Source of the DNA: Gammaproteobacteria bacterium
GTDB taxonomy: Bacteria; Pseudomonadota; Gammaproteobacteria; Steroidobacterales; GCA-2729495
Direction of reading: 5' to 3'
Length of the DNA stretch: 64,000 nucleotides
Assembly: GCA_021773815.1 (NCBI GenBank)
Contig: JAJFJS010000086.1
Coordinates: forward strand, 1 to 64,000
Shown: in pieces, positions 20,140-30,008 of the stretch
Position numbering within the stretch: the stretch's first letter is position 1
Layout: every line of letters begins with the position of its first letter
Position numbers and translations under genes: made by a program
The notes under the pieces: generated by a model
Told to the model about the DNA's origin: nothing
Seen by the model: only the letters and a program-made list of their open reading frames with translations
The model's database searches: none

Positions 20140-21978
20140 TTAGCGCAGTTGATCCGGGTTCTCGACCTCGTCGGCGACCGATGCCGGCGCCGGATTGCGG
20201 CGCTTCTGCTGCGCACGCCACAGGTCGGCATAGTGCCCGTCCCGGGCCAGCAGCCCGTCGTGCGTGCCCTGCTCGACGATGCTGCCCCGGTCCAGCACGA
20301 TAATGCGGTCGGCATCGATGATCGTCGACAGTCGATGGGCGATGACGAGGCTCGTATGCTCCTCGGCGATCTCGCGTAGCGCGGCGAGGATCGCCTGCTC
20401 CGACTTGCTGTCCAGCGACGACGTGGCCTCGTCGAAGACGAGGATCGGCGGCCGCTTCAGGACCGTGCGCGCGATCGATACCCGTTGCTTCTCGCCGCCC
20501 GACAGCTTGAGACCGCGCTCGCCGACCATCGTCGCGGTGCCCTGTGGCAGGCTGGCGATAAACTCCGACAGGTGGGCGAGCCTGATGGCATTGTCGACGT
20601 CCGCATCACACGCGTCGGGCCGCCCGTAGCGCACGTTCTCGTAAATCGTGTCGTTGAACAGCACGGTGTCCTGCGGAACGATGCCGATGGCCTGGCGCAG
20701 GGATTGCAGCGTGACCTTGCTGATGTCCTGGCCGTCGATTCGCACCTGTCCCGCCGTGGTGTCGTAAAAGCGGAACAGCAACTTGACGAGCGTGGATTTG
20801 CCGGCGCCGCTCGCGCCGACGACCGCGATCTTTTGACCGGGTTCGATCCGGAAGCTGACGTCTTTCAGGATCGACCGGTCCGGACGGTAATGGAAGCTGA
20901 CGCCGTCGAATTCGATGCCGCCGTCTTTGAGCGCGAGTTCGGTGGCGCCGGGTGCGTCTTCGATCGCCGGCTGCACGTCAAGCAGGTCGAACAGACGCTC
21001 GATGTTGGCCAGTGAGCCCTTGATTTCCCGATAGATAAAGCCGAGGAAGCCGAGCGGCATGAATAACTGGATCATGAACTGGTTGATCAGCACGAAATCG
21101 CCGAGCGTCAGCACGCCGGCGCGAACCTGGAAGGCGGCGATGCCGATCATGCTCGTCTGGGCGATCGCGATGATCAATGCCTGGCCGCCGTTCAGCGTGA
21201 ACATCGACAGGCGGTTCTTGCGCCGCGCCGTCTCCCATGCCTGCAGTTCATGGTCGTAACGATCGGCTTCGAATTCCTCGTTCGTGAAGTACTTGACCGT
21301 CTCGTAGTTCATCAGGCTGTCGATGGCCCGCGTGTTGCTGGCCGAGTCGGCCACGTTGGCCTCGCGCACGAACCGGGTGCGCCATTCCGTGGCCATGACG
21401 GAGAATGCGCCGTAAACCACGACGGACGCGAACGTGATCGCCGCATAGATCCAGCCATAGTTAAAGAACAGGATGCCGACGACCATTGCGATTTCGAACA
21501 GCGTCGGAGCGATGTTGAAAACGAAGAACCGCATCAGGAAGCTGATGCCGGTCGTGCCCCGTTCGATATCCCGCGCGAGGCCGCCGGTGCGCCGGTTCAG
21601 GTGGAAATCGAGATCGAGCCGATGCAGGTGGCGAAAGACCTCGAGTCCGAGAAAACGCATCGCGCGCTCGGTGACGCGGCCAAACACCGTGTCGCGTATT
21701 TCGCCGAACAGCACGTTCGAAAATCGGGCCATGCCGTAGGCGAGGACGAGACCGACCAGCAGCGTCGCGGCGATGGTCGCGCCGCCTTTGGTCTCGAGGC
21801 CGTCGACCAGCGCCTTCAGGAAGAACGGGATGACCAGGATCGCGGCCTTGGACAGGACGAGGCAGGCCAGCGCGAGCAGGACGCGCCCCTTGAAGCGCAT
21901 CAGGTAGGGCAGTAACGCCTGAACGATCCGCCAGTTGAATTCCCCGGTCGGTTCTTCTTCATATTGTCCGTGACGCAT
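20140..21978 (-). CDS. Atm1/HMT1-type ABC exporter (fused membrane and ATPase domains)
   Basis: This 612-residue half-transporter has six transmembrane helices (about 25-330) followed by an ATPase: Walker A VGASGAGKST, signature LSGGEKQR, Walker B ILVFDEATSSLD and a switch His in IAHRLST. The intracellular loop NYETVKYFTNEEFEADRYD and the segment LNGGQALIIA are characteristic of the Atm1/ABCB7 group, which exports glutathione-bound metal or sulfur compounds. It probably works as a homodimer. It is a single-gene unit ending 11 bp from the antiporter gene stop. Confidence 0.9.
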   Translation of the reverse strand: MRHGQYEEEPTGEFNWRIVQALLPYLMRFKGRVLLALACLVLSKAAILVIPFFLKALVDGLETKGGATIAATLLVGLVLAYGMARFSNVLFGEIRDTVFGRVTERAMRFLGLEVFRHLHRLDLDFHLNRRTGGLARDIERGTTGISFLMRFFVFNIAPTLFEIAMVVGILFFNYGWIYAAITFASVVVYGAFSVMATEWRTRFVREANVADSASNTRAIDSLMNYETVKYFTNEEFEADRYDHELQAWETARRKNRLSMFTLNGGQALIIAIAQTSMIGIAAFQVRAGVLTLGDFVLINQFMIQLFMPLGFLGFIYREIKGSLANIERLFDLLDVQPAIEDAPGATELALKDGGIEFDGVSFHYRPDRSILKDVSFRIEPGQKIAVVGASGAGKSTLVKLLFRFYDTTAGQVRIDGQDISKVTLQSLRQAIGIVPQDTVLFNDTIYENVRYGRPDACDADVDNAIRLAHLSEFIASLPQGTATMVGERGLKLSGGEKQRVSIARTVLKRPPILVFDEATSSLDSKSEQAILAALREIAEEHTSLVIAHRLSTIIDADRIIVLDRGSIVEQGTHDGLLARDGHYADLWRAQQKRRNPAPASVADEVENPDQLR

Positions 21979-22008
21979 CCAGGTGTTCCCAATATTGTGC
22001 GGCGGGCA

Positions 22009-22647
22009 TCATGCGCCGCCGGTCTTGTCACCATATTCGCAGAGATCGACAATGATGCAACGTTCGCATTCGGGTCTGCGCGCCTTGCAGACATAGCGGC
22101 CATGCAGAATCAGCCAGTGGTGCGCGTCTTGCCGAAACTCCGCCGGTGTCAGCCGTGTCAGCCGCTTCTCGACCTCCAGAGGCGTTTTGCCGGTCGCGAT
22201 CCGGGTCCGGTTGGCGACCCTGAATATATGGGTATCGACCGCGATCGTCGGTTCGCCGAACGCGGTGTTCAGGATGACGTTCGCGGTTTTGCGCCCGACG
22301 CCGGGCAGCGCCTCGAGTGCGGCGCGGGTCCGCGGTACTTCGCCGCCATGTTCTTTGAGCAATTGCCGGCAGGTACGGATGATGTTTCGCGCCTTGCTGT
22401 TAAACAGGCCGATCGTCCGGATATAGCGCTTGAGTCCGGTTTCGCCGAGTGCGGCGATGGTGCTCGGGGTGCCGGCGACCGGGAACAGTTTCGCCGTGGC
22501 CTTGTTGACACTGACGTCGGTGGCCTGGGCCGACAGGATCACGGCGATCAGCAACTGGAACGGACTGTCATAGTGCAGTTCCGTCGTTGGCGTTGGGTTG
22601 GCTTGTCGGAGGCGGCTGTAGATCTCGGCGCGCTTGTGCGCGTTCAT
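22009..22647 (-). CDS. nth: Endonuclease III (DNA glycosylase/AP lyase)
   Basis: This 212-residue base-excision repair enzyme removes oxidised pyrimidines. It shows the helix-hairpin-helix LPGVGRKTANVI with the catalytic Lys, the catalytic Asp in VDTHIFRV, and the [4Fe-4S] cluster loop C-x6-C-x2-C-x5-C near the C-terminus (CKARRPECERC...C). The ATG at 22647 overlaps the rnfE stop by 4 bp. Position after rnfE is the common enterobacterial arrangement. Confidence 0.97.
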   Translation of the reverse strand: MNAHKRAEIYSRLRQANPTPTTELHYDSPFQLLIAVILSAQATDVSVNKATAKLFPVAGTPSTIAALGETGLKRYIRTIGLFNSKARNIIRTCRQLLKEHGGEVPRTRAALEALPGVGRKTANVILNTAFGEPTIAVDTHIFRVANRTRIATGKTPLEVEKRLTRLTPAEFRQDAHHWLILHGRYVCKARRPECERCIIVDLCEYGDKTGGA

Positions 22648-23324
22648 GAATCGGCCGCCGCTGCGGTGACCCGACCGGCGTTTGCCCGGCGCCGGGTCAG
22701 CGCATTGCGTGCGGCGATCAGCACCGCGAGGCCGATGAACGCACCGGGCGGCAGTGCCGCGAGCAACAGGCCGCCGGACTGCGGCACGAGCTCGAGCGAC
22801 CAGCCGCGCCCGACCGGGCCGAACAGCAGTTCGGCGCCCGCCAGCAGGCTGCCTTGCCCGACCAGTTCGCGCAGGCCGCCGAGTGCAATCAGAACAGCGG
22901 CGAAGCCCAGGCCATGGGCGAGGCCGTCGGCCAGTGCGGCGGACACGCGTTGTCGGGAGGCAAACGCTTCGGCGCGGCCGAGGATCACGCAATTGGTGAC
23001 GATCAGCGGCAGAAAAATGCCCAGCGCCAGGTGCAGGTCGAACCAGAACGCCCGGCACAATAATTCGACGCTGGTCACGAACGTCGCGATGATCAGTACG
23101 AAGACCGGCAGTCGGAAGTCATCGTGCAACCAACGCCGGCACGCGGAAACAAGTACGTTCGTTGCGCAGATGACCAGTATCGTCGCGAGGCCGAGGCCGA
23201 GACCGTTGACCAGCGTGTTGCTGACGGCGAGCAACGGGCAGAGTCCGAGCAGTTGGACGAGCCCCGGATTTTCGTGCCACAGGCCGCGTCGCAGGATTTG
23301 CGCGAAACTGTCCGTGTCGCTCAT
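22644..23324 (-). CDS. rnfE: Rnf electron transport complex subunit E
   Basis: This 226-residue integral membrane subunit has about six helices. NPGLVQLLGLCPLLAVSNT and LPLIVTNCVILGRAEAFAS are the paired Cys-containing motifs of RnfE that help hold a membrane [2Fe-2S] centre with RnfA. The ATG at 23324 (with AGGA upstream) overlaps the rnfG stop by 4 bp. The frame continues upstream without homology, so the shorter start is chosen. Confidence 0.95.
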   Translation of the reverse strand: MSDTDSFAQILRRGLWHENPGLVQLLGLCPLLAVSNTLVNGLGLGLATILVICATNVLVSACRRWLHDDFRLPVFVLIIATFVTSVELLCRAFWFDLHLALGIFLPLIVTNCVILGRAEAFASRQRVSAALADGLAHGLGFAAVLIALGGLRELVGQGSLLAGAELLFGPVGRGWSLELVPQSGGLLLAALPPGAFIGLAVLIAARNALTRRRANAGRVTAAAADS

Positions 23325-24103
23325 GCCGGATCCTGCGGCGGATGCCGGTGAATTTTGGCTATTGAGTGCGGTGAGGACGGGATGGCGAGCATGGAATCCT
23401 GATTCGAGGCGGACGGGTTCATGTTGTCGGCGCGTGATGGCGGCGCCCCGTTCAGGGGTACGCTTTCGGTGGTTGCCGGAAAAATTTCTGCGCGATGCGC
23501 GGAAAAATATAGCACGGCGTTGCGCACGGCGCCGAGGACCGCGCGGCTCGTGATTGTCGCGCCGGTCAGGCGATCGAAGGCGCCGCCGTCGCGGTCCAGT
23601 GTCCATGCATCGGTCGTTGGTTCTTCAGTGCGCAGGCCGCGGAAGCCGAGGATCCACCCGGATTTGCGTGCCTCGATCCGGTCGCCGAGTCCCGGCGTTT
23701 CGCGATGTTCGGCGACGCGCACCCCCTTGACCTCGCCGTCGATGCCGACGGCCACGAGCAGGCGGATGCGACCGGCATAGCCGTTCGGTGCGACCACGGT
23801 CAACACGGCGGCGACCGGTTGTATTCCGCTTCGCGCGCGATAGATTGGCAGCGACTCGTCGCTGCCCAGTAGTTCGGGATCGTGTACCGTGATGACGTCC
23901 CGGTGCGGGGCATTATCGAAACTGCCCGGCGTGAGCACGGCGCGCAGACTTCGCAGTTGTTCGGCTGCGATATTGTCGGCGATGCGCGGCGCCGTGAACC
24001 GGTTGACGGTCGCCAGCAATGCGGCGGCGGCAACGGCGGCAACGATCAGCATCAATGCGCCGCCGCGGCGTGACGTCGTCCGCTGCGTATCGTGTGCGTT
24101 CAT
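23321..24103 (-). CDS. rnfG: Rnf electron transport complex subunit G
   Basis: This 260-residue subunit has one N-terminal membrane helix (about 15-33) and a periplasmic flavin domain. The TGAT motif within DRLTGATITSRAV carries the threonine to which FMN is attached through phosphate by ApbE. HRETPGLGDRIEARKSGW is the usual family stretch. The C-terminal 50 residues, rich in Ser and Pro, go beyond the normal end. It overlaps rnfD and rnfE by 4 bp each. Confidence 0.93.
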   Translation of the reverse strand: MNAHDTQRTTSRRGGALMLIVAAVAAAALLATVNRFTAPRIADNIAAEQLRSLRAVLTPGSFDNAPHRDVITVHDPELLGSDESLPIYRARSGIQPVAAVLTVVAPNGYAGRIRLLVAVGIDGEVKGVRVAEHRETPGLGDRIEARKSGWILGFRGLRTEEPTTDAWTLDRDGGAFDRLTGATITSRAVLGAVRNAVLYFSAHRAEIFPATTESVPLNGAPPSRADNMNPSASNQDSMLAIPSSPHSIAKIHRHPPQDPA

Positions 24104-25149
24104 TGCTGACTCCGCGGCGGGCGGCCGTATACCCGCGGCCGCGTATACCGGTCGATCAGCGGCACGGCCATGTTGACGAGCAGCACTGCGAAGGCAATGC
24201 CGTCTGCATAACTGCCCCAGGTGCGAATGACATAGGTCAGCGCGCCGATAGCGGCGCCGACGATCAGTTTGCCGCGATTCGTCGCCGCGCCGGTAACCGG
24301 GTCGGTCGCGATGAAAAACGCGCACAGCATCGTACCGCTGCTGAACAGGTGAAAGCCCGGGCCCGGTAAACGGGCCGGATCGAACAGGTAGCCGACCGCG
24401 GCCATGCCCGCGAGCGTCACGAGCATCGCGACCGGTGTCTGCCAGCGAATGATGCGACGAATCAGCAGCCAGCCGCCGCCGAGTGCGACGAAATTGGCGA
24501 TCCATTCCCAGCCGCGGCCGCCAAAATCGCCGAATAACGGGTTCGTGCCGATCTCGTCCATCGTCCGCATCATGCCGAGTTCCGTCTTCACCGTGTCGAG
24601 TGGCGTGGCGCGGGTGATGGCATCGAGCGACAGATCCCCGGGCAACTGGCCCGTCAGCGTGAACCACAGCGTGGCGCCGCTGCCCGGTATCGGCGCGTCG
24701 AGATCGCCGATATTCGGGGCGGGCCAACCGCTCAAGGCGTCCGGGAACGACACGAGCACGGCGACATACCCGGCCATGGCCGGGTTGAACAGGTTGAAAC
24801 CGAGCCCGCCGTACAAATGCTTGGCGACAGCAACGGCGAAGCAGGCCCCGGTTGCCGTGACCCACCATGCCGTCAGCGGCGGTAAACACATCGCCAGCAG
24901 TACCGCGGTGACGATCGCGCTGTAATCGGCAAGACCGGGTCCTGCGGGGCGGCCGCGCAGGCGCAGCGCGATGGCTTCCGTGACCAGCGCCGTGACGACG
25001 GCGACGATCAGGTTGTACACAATGCCGATGCCGAAGAACCAGACCGAGGCGATGATCGCCGGGACCAGCGCATACAGTACGTGGCGCATGATCACCGGCA
25101 CCGTATCCGGCGTGCGCCAGAAAGGCGCCGACCCGGTGGTCAGCGGCAC
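24100..25149 (-). CDS. rnfD: Rnf electron transport complex subunit D
   Basis: This 349-residue membrane subunit has about nine helices. The KHLYGGLGFNLFNPAMAGYV stretch is typical of the RnfD/NqrB family, as is the threonine of the ATPLDTVKTE segment where FMN is covalently bound. It starts with GTG at 25149; no ATG, GTG or TTG lies between this codon and the upstream in-frame stop, although homology hints at a few more N-terminal residues. It is part of rnfABCDGE-nth. Confidence 0.93.
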   Translation of the reverse strand: MPLTTGSAPFWRTPDTVPVIMRHVLYALVPAIIASVWFFGIGIVYNLIVAVVTALVTEAIALRLRGRPAGPGLADYSAIVTAVLLAMCLPPLTAWWVTATGACFAVAVAKHLYGGLGFNLFNPAMAGYVAVLVSFPDALSGWPAPNIGDLDAPIPGSGATLWFTLTGQLPGDLSLDAITRATPLDTVKTELGMMRTMDEIGTNPLFGDFGGRGWEWIANFVALGGGWLLIRRIIRWQTPVAMLVTLAGMAAVGYLFDPARLPGPGFHLFSSGTMLCAFFIATDPVTGAATNRGKLIVGAAIGALTYVIRTWGSYADGIAFAVLLVNMAVPLIDRYTRPRVYGRPPRSQQ

Positions 25150-25230
25150 GACCGGGATGTCCGGTGCGGGGCTTGTGCGCCAATGGGTGGCCCGGTGCGC
25201 CGGTCATTGCGGAGCGGACGGCTTGGCCCG

Positions 25231-26790
25231 TTAATCATCGACCTGCTCATCTTTTGATTCTGTGGCGTGGGTTTCTTTGTCGCGGACGCGCGCCATGATG
25301 GCATCGATCGCGTCGGCATCGTCGGTGTTGTCCAGTTGCCGGTCCAGGTCAGCGGCCTCGGCGTGCCGTTGTGCCGCCAGCCGGGCGGTGCGCGCGTCCG
25401 ACCGTTGCTGCGCCTGCATGGCGTGGCGCAAACCGGCCACGTGTTGTGCGTGGGCGGCTTTGGCTGCAATCAATCGGTCGGTCAGGCGGATCTGGCTGGG
25501 GCAGACGTAATCGCAGCAACCGCATTCGATGCAGGCATCGATGCCCAGCGCCTGCAGTCCGTCCATGTCATGCCGACGCGCGGCGATCAACAATTCCTGC
25601 GGCAGCAGTCGGGCGGGGCAGGCGATGACGCATTCGCCGCAGCGGATACACGGCATCTCCGGCGCGTCCGGGACGATGTCGCCGGGTTGCATCACGATCA
25701 GGCAGTTGGTGGCCTTCGTGACCGGCAGCGAGTCGCCGGGTAACGCCCAACCCATCATCGGTCCGCCCATTATGATTCGGCCGGCGGGTTCGTCGTGCCG
25801 GCCCGCGAATGCCAGCAGATCGCGTATCGGCGTGCCGATGCGGACCTCGAAGTTGCCGGGGTCCGCGACGCCATGGCCGGTCACGGTCACGATTCTTGAG
25901 ATCAGTGGTCGGCCGCGGTCGAACAGGTCTGCGACCGCCGCCGCGGTGCCGACGTTGTGACAGACGATGCCGATGTCGGCCGGCAGGCCGTACTCGGGCA
26001 CCTCGCGGCCCATGATCAGTTCGGTCAGCTGACGCTCGCCGCCGGCCGGGTACTTGGCGGTGACGACGCAGACATGCATGTCGTCATGGCCGGCGGCTTC
26101 GATCGCATCGAAGATCGCGGCGCGGGCCTCGGGCATGTTGCTCTCGACGGCGATGACGGTCTGTGTCGCGCCGAGCGCATGCTGCATTATTCGCACGCCG
26201 CGCAGGACATGCATCGCGCGCGTGCGCATCAGGATCTCGTCGCAGGTGATGTACGGTTCGCATTCGGCGCCGTTGATGATCAGCGTGTCGATCGGCCGGC
26301 CGCTGCCGAGTTTGGCCGCGGTTGAGAACAGTGCGCCGCCGAGGCCGACAATTCCGGCGGCGGCGATCTGCGCGCAGATGTCGTCGGGTGATACTGGCAG
26401 CGGCTCGACCGGGTTGTCGTCGGCCGCCAACGTCTCGTCCCGACCGTCACCGTCGACGAGGACGCACAGACGATCGGTCGTGTCGCGTCCGGCGACCGGT
26501 CGCCGCTCGAGACCCGTCACGATGCCGCTGATCGATGCATGCACGCACGGACCCGCGGTGCCGCTCGTGGATCCGGCCGCCGCGATCGGCTGGCTGACGG
26601 CGACGGACTGACCGACCGTCACCAGCGGCGCGGCCGCGAGCCCGAGGCACTGGTCGACCGGGATCACGACGCGCATCGGTGGCGGCATCGTCCGGATCGG
26701 TTGCGCCAGCGACAGGTCTTTGTTCGGCGGCGGTCGTATGCCCCATGCCGGCCGGGGCGGCCGGGCGTTAAATCCGCTGCTTGCGTTCAT
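25231..26790 (-). CDS. rnfC: Rnf electron transport complex subunit C
   Basis: This 519-residue peripheral subunit links NADH to the complex. It has an N-terminal barrel, a Rossmann-like region with GLGGALFSTAAKL, the NGAECEPYITCDE motif that contacts flavin/NADH, a SLBB region and two [4Fe-4S] binding sites, CIRCGECVIACP and CIECGCCDYVCP. The C-terminal tail (about 440-519) is Ala/Arg/Gln-rich and likely helical, shorter than the long repeat tail of E. coli RsxC. The ATG at 26790 lies 4 bp after the rnfB stop. Confidence 0.95.
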   Translation of the reverse strand: MNASSGFNARPPRPAWGIRPPPNKDLSLAQPIRTMPPPMRVVIPVDQCLGLAAAPLVTVGQSVAVSQPIAAAGSTSGTAGPCVHASISGIVTGLERRPVAGRDTTDRLCVLVDGDGRDETLAADDNPVEPLPVSPDDICAQIAAAGIVGLGGALFSTAAKLGSGRPIDTLIINGAECEPYITCDEILMRTRAMHVLRGVRIMQHALGATQTVIAVESNMPEARAAIFDAIEAAGHDDMHVCVVTAKYPAGGERQLTELIMGREVPEYGLPADIGIVCHNVGTAAAVADLFDRGRPLISRIVTVTGHGVADPGNFEVRIGTPIRDLLAFAGRHDEPAGRIIMGGPMMGWALPGDSLPVTKATNCLIVMQPGDIVPDAPEMPCIRCGECVIACPARLLPQELLIAARRHDMDGLQALGIDACIECGCCDYVCPSQIRLTDRLIAAKAAHAQHVAGLRHAMQAQQRSDARTARLAAQRHAEAADLDRQLDNTDDADAIDAIMARVRDKETHATESKDEQVDD

Positions 26791-26794
26791 CGGT

Positions 26795-27316
26795 TCAGGC
26801 GCAGGTTTCTCGGGTTGGTGGCACCAGGGTGATGCAATCGACCGGGCAGGGTGCGATGCACAGTTCGCAACCGGTGCAATCGGCCTCGATGACCGTATGC
26901 ATCCATTGCGGGGCTCCGAGTATCGCATCAACCGGACAGGCATGCAGGCACAGGGCACAGCCGATGCAGGCAGCCTCGTCAATGACGGCGACCGCGGCGG
27001 GTCCGCATTCGCCGTACTGCGGATCCGGCGGTAGCGCCGGCCGATCAAGCAGGTGGCTCAGTGCGCGTATCGTGGCCTCGCCGCCGGGCGGGCACCGGTT
27101 CAGGGCCGCCGTGCCGGCCACCAGCGCCTGGGCATACGGCCGGCAACCTGCAAATCCGCACTGGCCGCATTGGGTGTGCGGCAGTACGCGATGGATGCGT
27201 TCAACGGCGACATCCGCGTTGTCGTCCAGCCGTGATGCGGCGAACGCGAGCGCGGCGGCGATCAACAGCGTCAGGCCGCCCATGAACAGGATCGCCGTTG
27301 CCATCGTCGTCGCCAT
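26795..27316 (-). CDS. rnfB: Rnf electron transport complex subunit B
   Basis: This 173-residue iron-sulfur subunit takes electrons from or gives them to ferredoxin. An N-terminal membrane helix (about 8-27) is followed by a four-Cys domain CGQCGFAGC...CPPGG and two ferredoxin motifs, CIGCALCLHACPVD and CTGCELCIAPCPVD. The length matches short RnfB forms. It lies 16 bp after rnfA. Confidence 0.95.
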   Translation of the reverse strand: MATTMATAILFMGGLTLLIAAALAFAASRLDDNADVAVERIHRVLPHTQCGQCGFAGCRPYAQALVAGTAALNRCPPGGEATIRALSHLLDRPALPPDPQYGECGPAAVAVIDEAACIGCALCLHACPVDAILGAPQWMHTVIEADCTGCELCIAPCPVDCITLVPPTRETCA

Positions 27317-27332
27317 GGGCGTGCGAAAGGCG

Positions 27333-27914
27333 TCAGGCGCGAAACAGGCCGGTGAAGCCGATGAAGGCCATCGACATCAGGCCCGCCGTGACCAGGGCGA
27401 TCGCGGCGCCCCGGAATGGGGCCGGGACGTCGGCGGCGTCGACACGCTCGCGCAGGCCGGCGAACAGGATCATGACGAGGCAGAAACCCAGTCCGGCGCC
27501 GATGCCGTAGGCCAGGGCCTCGACGAAGCGCGTGCTCTGGTGTGTATTGAGCAGTGCGACACCGAGCACCGCGCAGTTTGTCGTGATCAGTGGCAGGTAG
27601 ATGCCGAGGACTTGGTGCAGCAGCGGACTGGCGTGACGCACGAACATCTCGGTGAATTGCACGGCCGCGGCGATGATCACGATGAACGAGACCAGACGCA
27701 GGTATTCCAGTTCGAACGGGATCAGCAGCCAGTGATCGACGAGAAAACTCAGCGCGGCGGCGAGCGTCAGTACGAACGTGGTCGCCAGCGACATGCCGGC
27801 CGCGGTCTCGAGGCGGGTGCTGGCACCGAGCAGCGGGCACAGCCCCAGAAACTTGACCAGGACGAAGTTGTTGACGAGGACCGTCGCGAGAATAATCAGC
27901 AGCAGGTCAAACAT
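27333..27914 (-). CDS. rnfA: Rnf electron transport complex subunit A
   Basis: This 193-residue membrane protein has six helices and is the topological twin of Rnf[21 protein letters not shown] and [15 protein letters not shown] are the paired Cys motifs. It is the first gene of rnfABCDGE-nth. It lies 33 bp after the metG stop on the same strand, so the operon could be read through from metG. Confidence 0.96.
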   Translation of the reverse strand: MFDLLLIILATVLVNNFVLVKFLGLCPLLGASTRLETAAGMSLATTFVLTLAAALSFLVDHWLLIPFELEYLRLVSFIVIIAAAVQFTEMFVRHASPLLHQVLGIYLPLITTNCAVLGVALLNTHQSTRFVEALAYGIGAGLGFCLVMILFAGLRERVDAADVPAPFRGAAIALVTAGLMSMAFIGFTGLFRA

Positions 27915-27947
27915 GCGCCCGTGATCCCGGTCCGCACCGTCACCTGA

Positions 27948-30008
27948 TTATCGAACGCGCATGCCGGGCTGCGCCCCGGCGTCCGGACTGATGAGAAAGA
28001 TTTCCTGAGCGCCGGAGCCGGCAGCCAGCAGCATGCCTTCGGAGGTGCCGAAGCGCATCTTGCGCGGCTCGAGGTTGGCGACGAGGATGACCTGGCGCCC
28101 GACGAGCGACTGCGGATCGTAAGCCGTGCGAATACCGGCCAGCACCGTGCGGCGCTCGTCGCCGAGCGACACGGTGACGCGGACCAGTTTATCGGCGCCA
28201 TCGACGGCCTCGGCCGCGATCACTTCGGCGACCCTGAGGTCGACGCCGAGAAACGTATCGAGCGAGATCTTCGACTCGGTATTGCCGTCAGGCGATGCCG
28301 GTTCGGGCGGGACGGTCGTCATTGATTTCTCCACCATGCGGGCGACGGCCTTTTCGTCGATGCGCGTCATCAACGGCCGGAACGTGTTGATGACGGTGCC
28401 GAGCAAGGGCGTGCCGCGGTTGTGCCAGGTCAGCGGCTCGATATCGAGAAAAGCCTCGGCGGCGCGGGCGACGCCCGGCAGCGTCGGCTGCAAATAGGTC
28501 ATCAACACGCGGAACAGGTTGAGTCCCTGGGTGCAGACGGCCTGGACACGGGGCAGTTGCGACTCGTCCTTTACCAGTTGCCAGGGCTTGTGCTCGTCGA
28601 TGTATTGGTTCGCGCGATCGGCCAGTCGCATGACCTCACGCATCGCCCGAGAGAACTCGCGGGCCTGGTAGGACGTTGCGATGTCATCGCCGGCCGCCAC
28701 GAATTCGTCGAACAGTTCCGGATCATCGAGTTTGTCGGCGAGTCGGCCGTCGAATCCGCGCGAGATAAACCCGGCGCAGCGACTGGCGATATTGACGAAT
28801 TTACCGACCAGGTCGGAATTGATGCGCGCGACGAAGTCCTCGAGATTCCAGTCGATGTCGTCGATGCCAGAGCCGAGCTTGAACGCGTAGTAATAACGCA
28901 GGCTTTCCGGATCCAGTTCTTCCAGATACGTCGCGGCCGAGATGAACGTGCCGCGCGATTTTGACATCTTCTGCCCATTGACGGTCAGGAAGCCATGCGC
29001 GAAGACGCCGGTCGGTTTGCGGTAGCCTGCGCCTTCCAGCACGGCGGGCCAGAACAGCGTGTGGAAGTACACGATGTCCTTGCCGATGAAGTGATAGACG
29101 TCCGCGTCGCTGTCGGCAGCGAAGAAGGTGTTGAGATCCGGCGTGCCGGGCTTGCGGCGGGCCAGGTTGACGAGGCTGGCCATGTAGCCGATCGGCGCGT
29201 CCAGCCAGACGTAGAAGAACTTGCCCGGGGCGCCCGGAATCTCGAAGCCGAAATAGGGCGCGTCACGCGAGATATCCCAGTCCTGCAGTCCGGCCTCGAA
29301 CCACTCGTTGAGTTTGCGCGCGACGCCGGCATCGACGTGGCCGGATGACGTCCAGTCGCGGAGCGAGTCCTCGAAGGCGCCGAGCCGGAAGAAAAAGTGC
29401 TCGGACTCCCGCTGTACCGGTGTCGTGCCGGAAACGACGGACTTCGGGTCGATTACCTCACTTGGTGAATAGGTACGGCCGCAGACTTCGCAATTGTCGC
29501 CGGCCTGGTCCTCCGCGCCGCAGTTCGGGCAAGTGCCGCGGACGAACCGGTCGGGCAGAAACATGCCCGCCTGCTCGTCGTAGGCCTGTTCGATCGTGCG
29601 CCGGGCGATGAGTCCCTTCGCGTCGAGCCGTGCATAGATGTCTTCGACGATTTCGCGGTTCTCTGTCGAATGCGTCGTATGAAAGTTGTCGAATTCGACG
29701 AGAAAGGCAGAGAGATCGCGCTGGTGCTCGGCGAAATAACGACCGACGAGCTCTTCCGGCGCAATGCCTGCCTGGCGCGCGCTGAGCATGATCGGCGTGC
29801 CGTGTGCGTCGTCGGCGCAGACATAGGTGCAGTCGTTGCCGATCAGGCGCTGGAAGCGCACCCAGATATCCGTCTGGATGTACTCGACGAGGTGGCCCAT
29901 GTGGATCGGCCCGTTCGCATATGGCAGTGCGCTCGTGACCAGGATTTTCCGGCCCTGAATGTTTTGGCCTGAGGTTATTTGGCTCTGGCTGTCAGTCCGG
30001 TTGGTCAC
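27948..30008 (-). CDS. metG: Methionyl-tRNA synthetase
   Basis: This 686-residue enzyme charges tRNA-Met. The HIGH-type motif reads HMGH in [12 protein letters not shown], the zinc knuckle is [18 protein letters not shown] (about 145-162), and KMSKS is in GQKMSKSRG. The C-terminal 105 residues form the tRNA-binding (Trbp111-like) domain [12 protein letters not shown] to [20 protein letters not shown]. The ATG at 30008 overlaps the upstream pilT-like stop by 4 bp. Confidence 0.97.
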   Translation of the reverse strand: MTNRTDSQSQITSGQNIQGRKILVTSALPYANGPIHMGHLVEYIQTDIWVRFQRLIGNDCTYVCADDAHGTPIMLSARQAGIAPEELVGRYFAEHQRDLSAFLVEFDNFHTTHSTENREIVEDIYARLDAKGLIARRTIEQAYDEQAGMFLPDRFVRGTCPNCGAEDQAGDNCEVCGRTYSPSEVIDPKSVVSGTTPVQRESEHFFFRLGAFEDSLRDWTSSGHVDAGVARKLNEWFEAGLQDWDISRDAPYFGFEIPGAPGKFFYVWLDAPIGYMASLVNLARRKPGTPDLNTFFAADSDADVYHFIGKDIVYFHTLFWPAVLEGAGYRKPTGVFAHGFLTVNGQKMSKSRGTFISAATYLEELDPESLRYYYAFKLGSGIDDIDWNLEDFVARINSDLVGKFVNIASRCAGFISRGFDGRLADKLDDPELFDEFVAAGDDIATSYQAREFSRAMREVMRLADRANQYIDEHKPWQLVKDESQLPRVQAVCTQGLNLFRVLMTYLQPTLPGVARAAEAFLDIEPLTWHNRGTPLLGTVINTFRPLMTRIDEKAVARMVEKSMTTVPPEPASPDGNTESKISLDTFLGVDLRVAEVIAAEAVDGADKLVRVTVSLGDERRTVLAGIRTAYDPQSLVGRQVILVANLEPRKMRFGTSEGMLLAAGSGAQEIFLISPDAGAQPGMRVR

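Noticed and set aside
23325-23606. Extended N-terminus of rnfE and, likewise, long upstream extensions of nth, rnfC, rnt, lptG and arsC frames
   Set aside because: The extra residues are Arg/Pro-rich out-of-frame readings of the upstream gene; family-typical starts with ATGA overlaps or ribosome-binding sites exist downstream.
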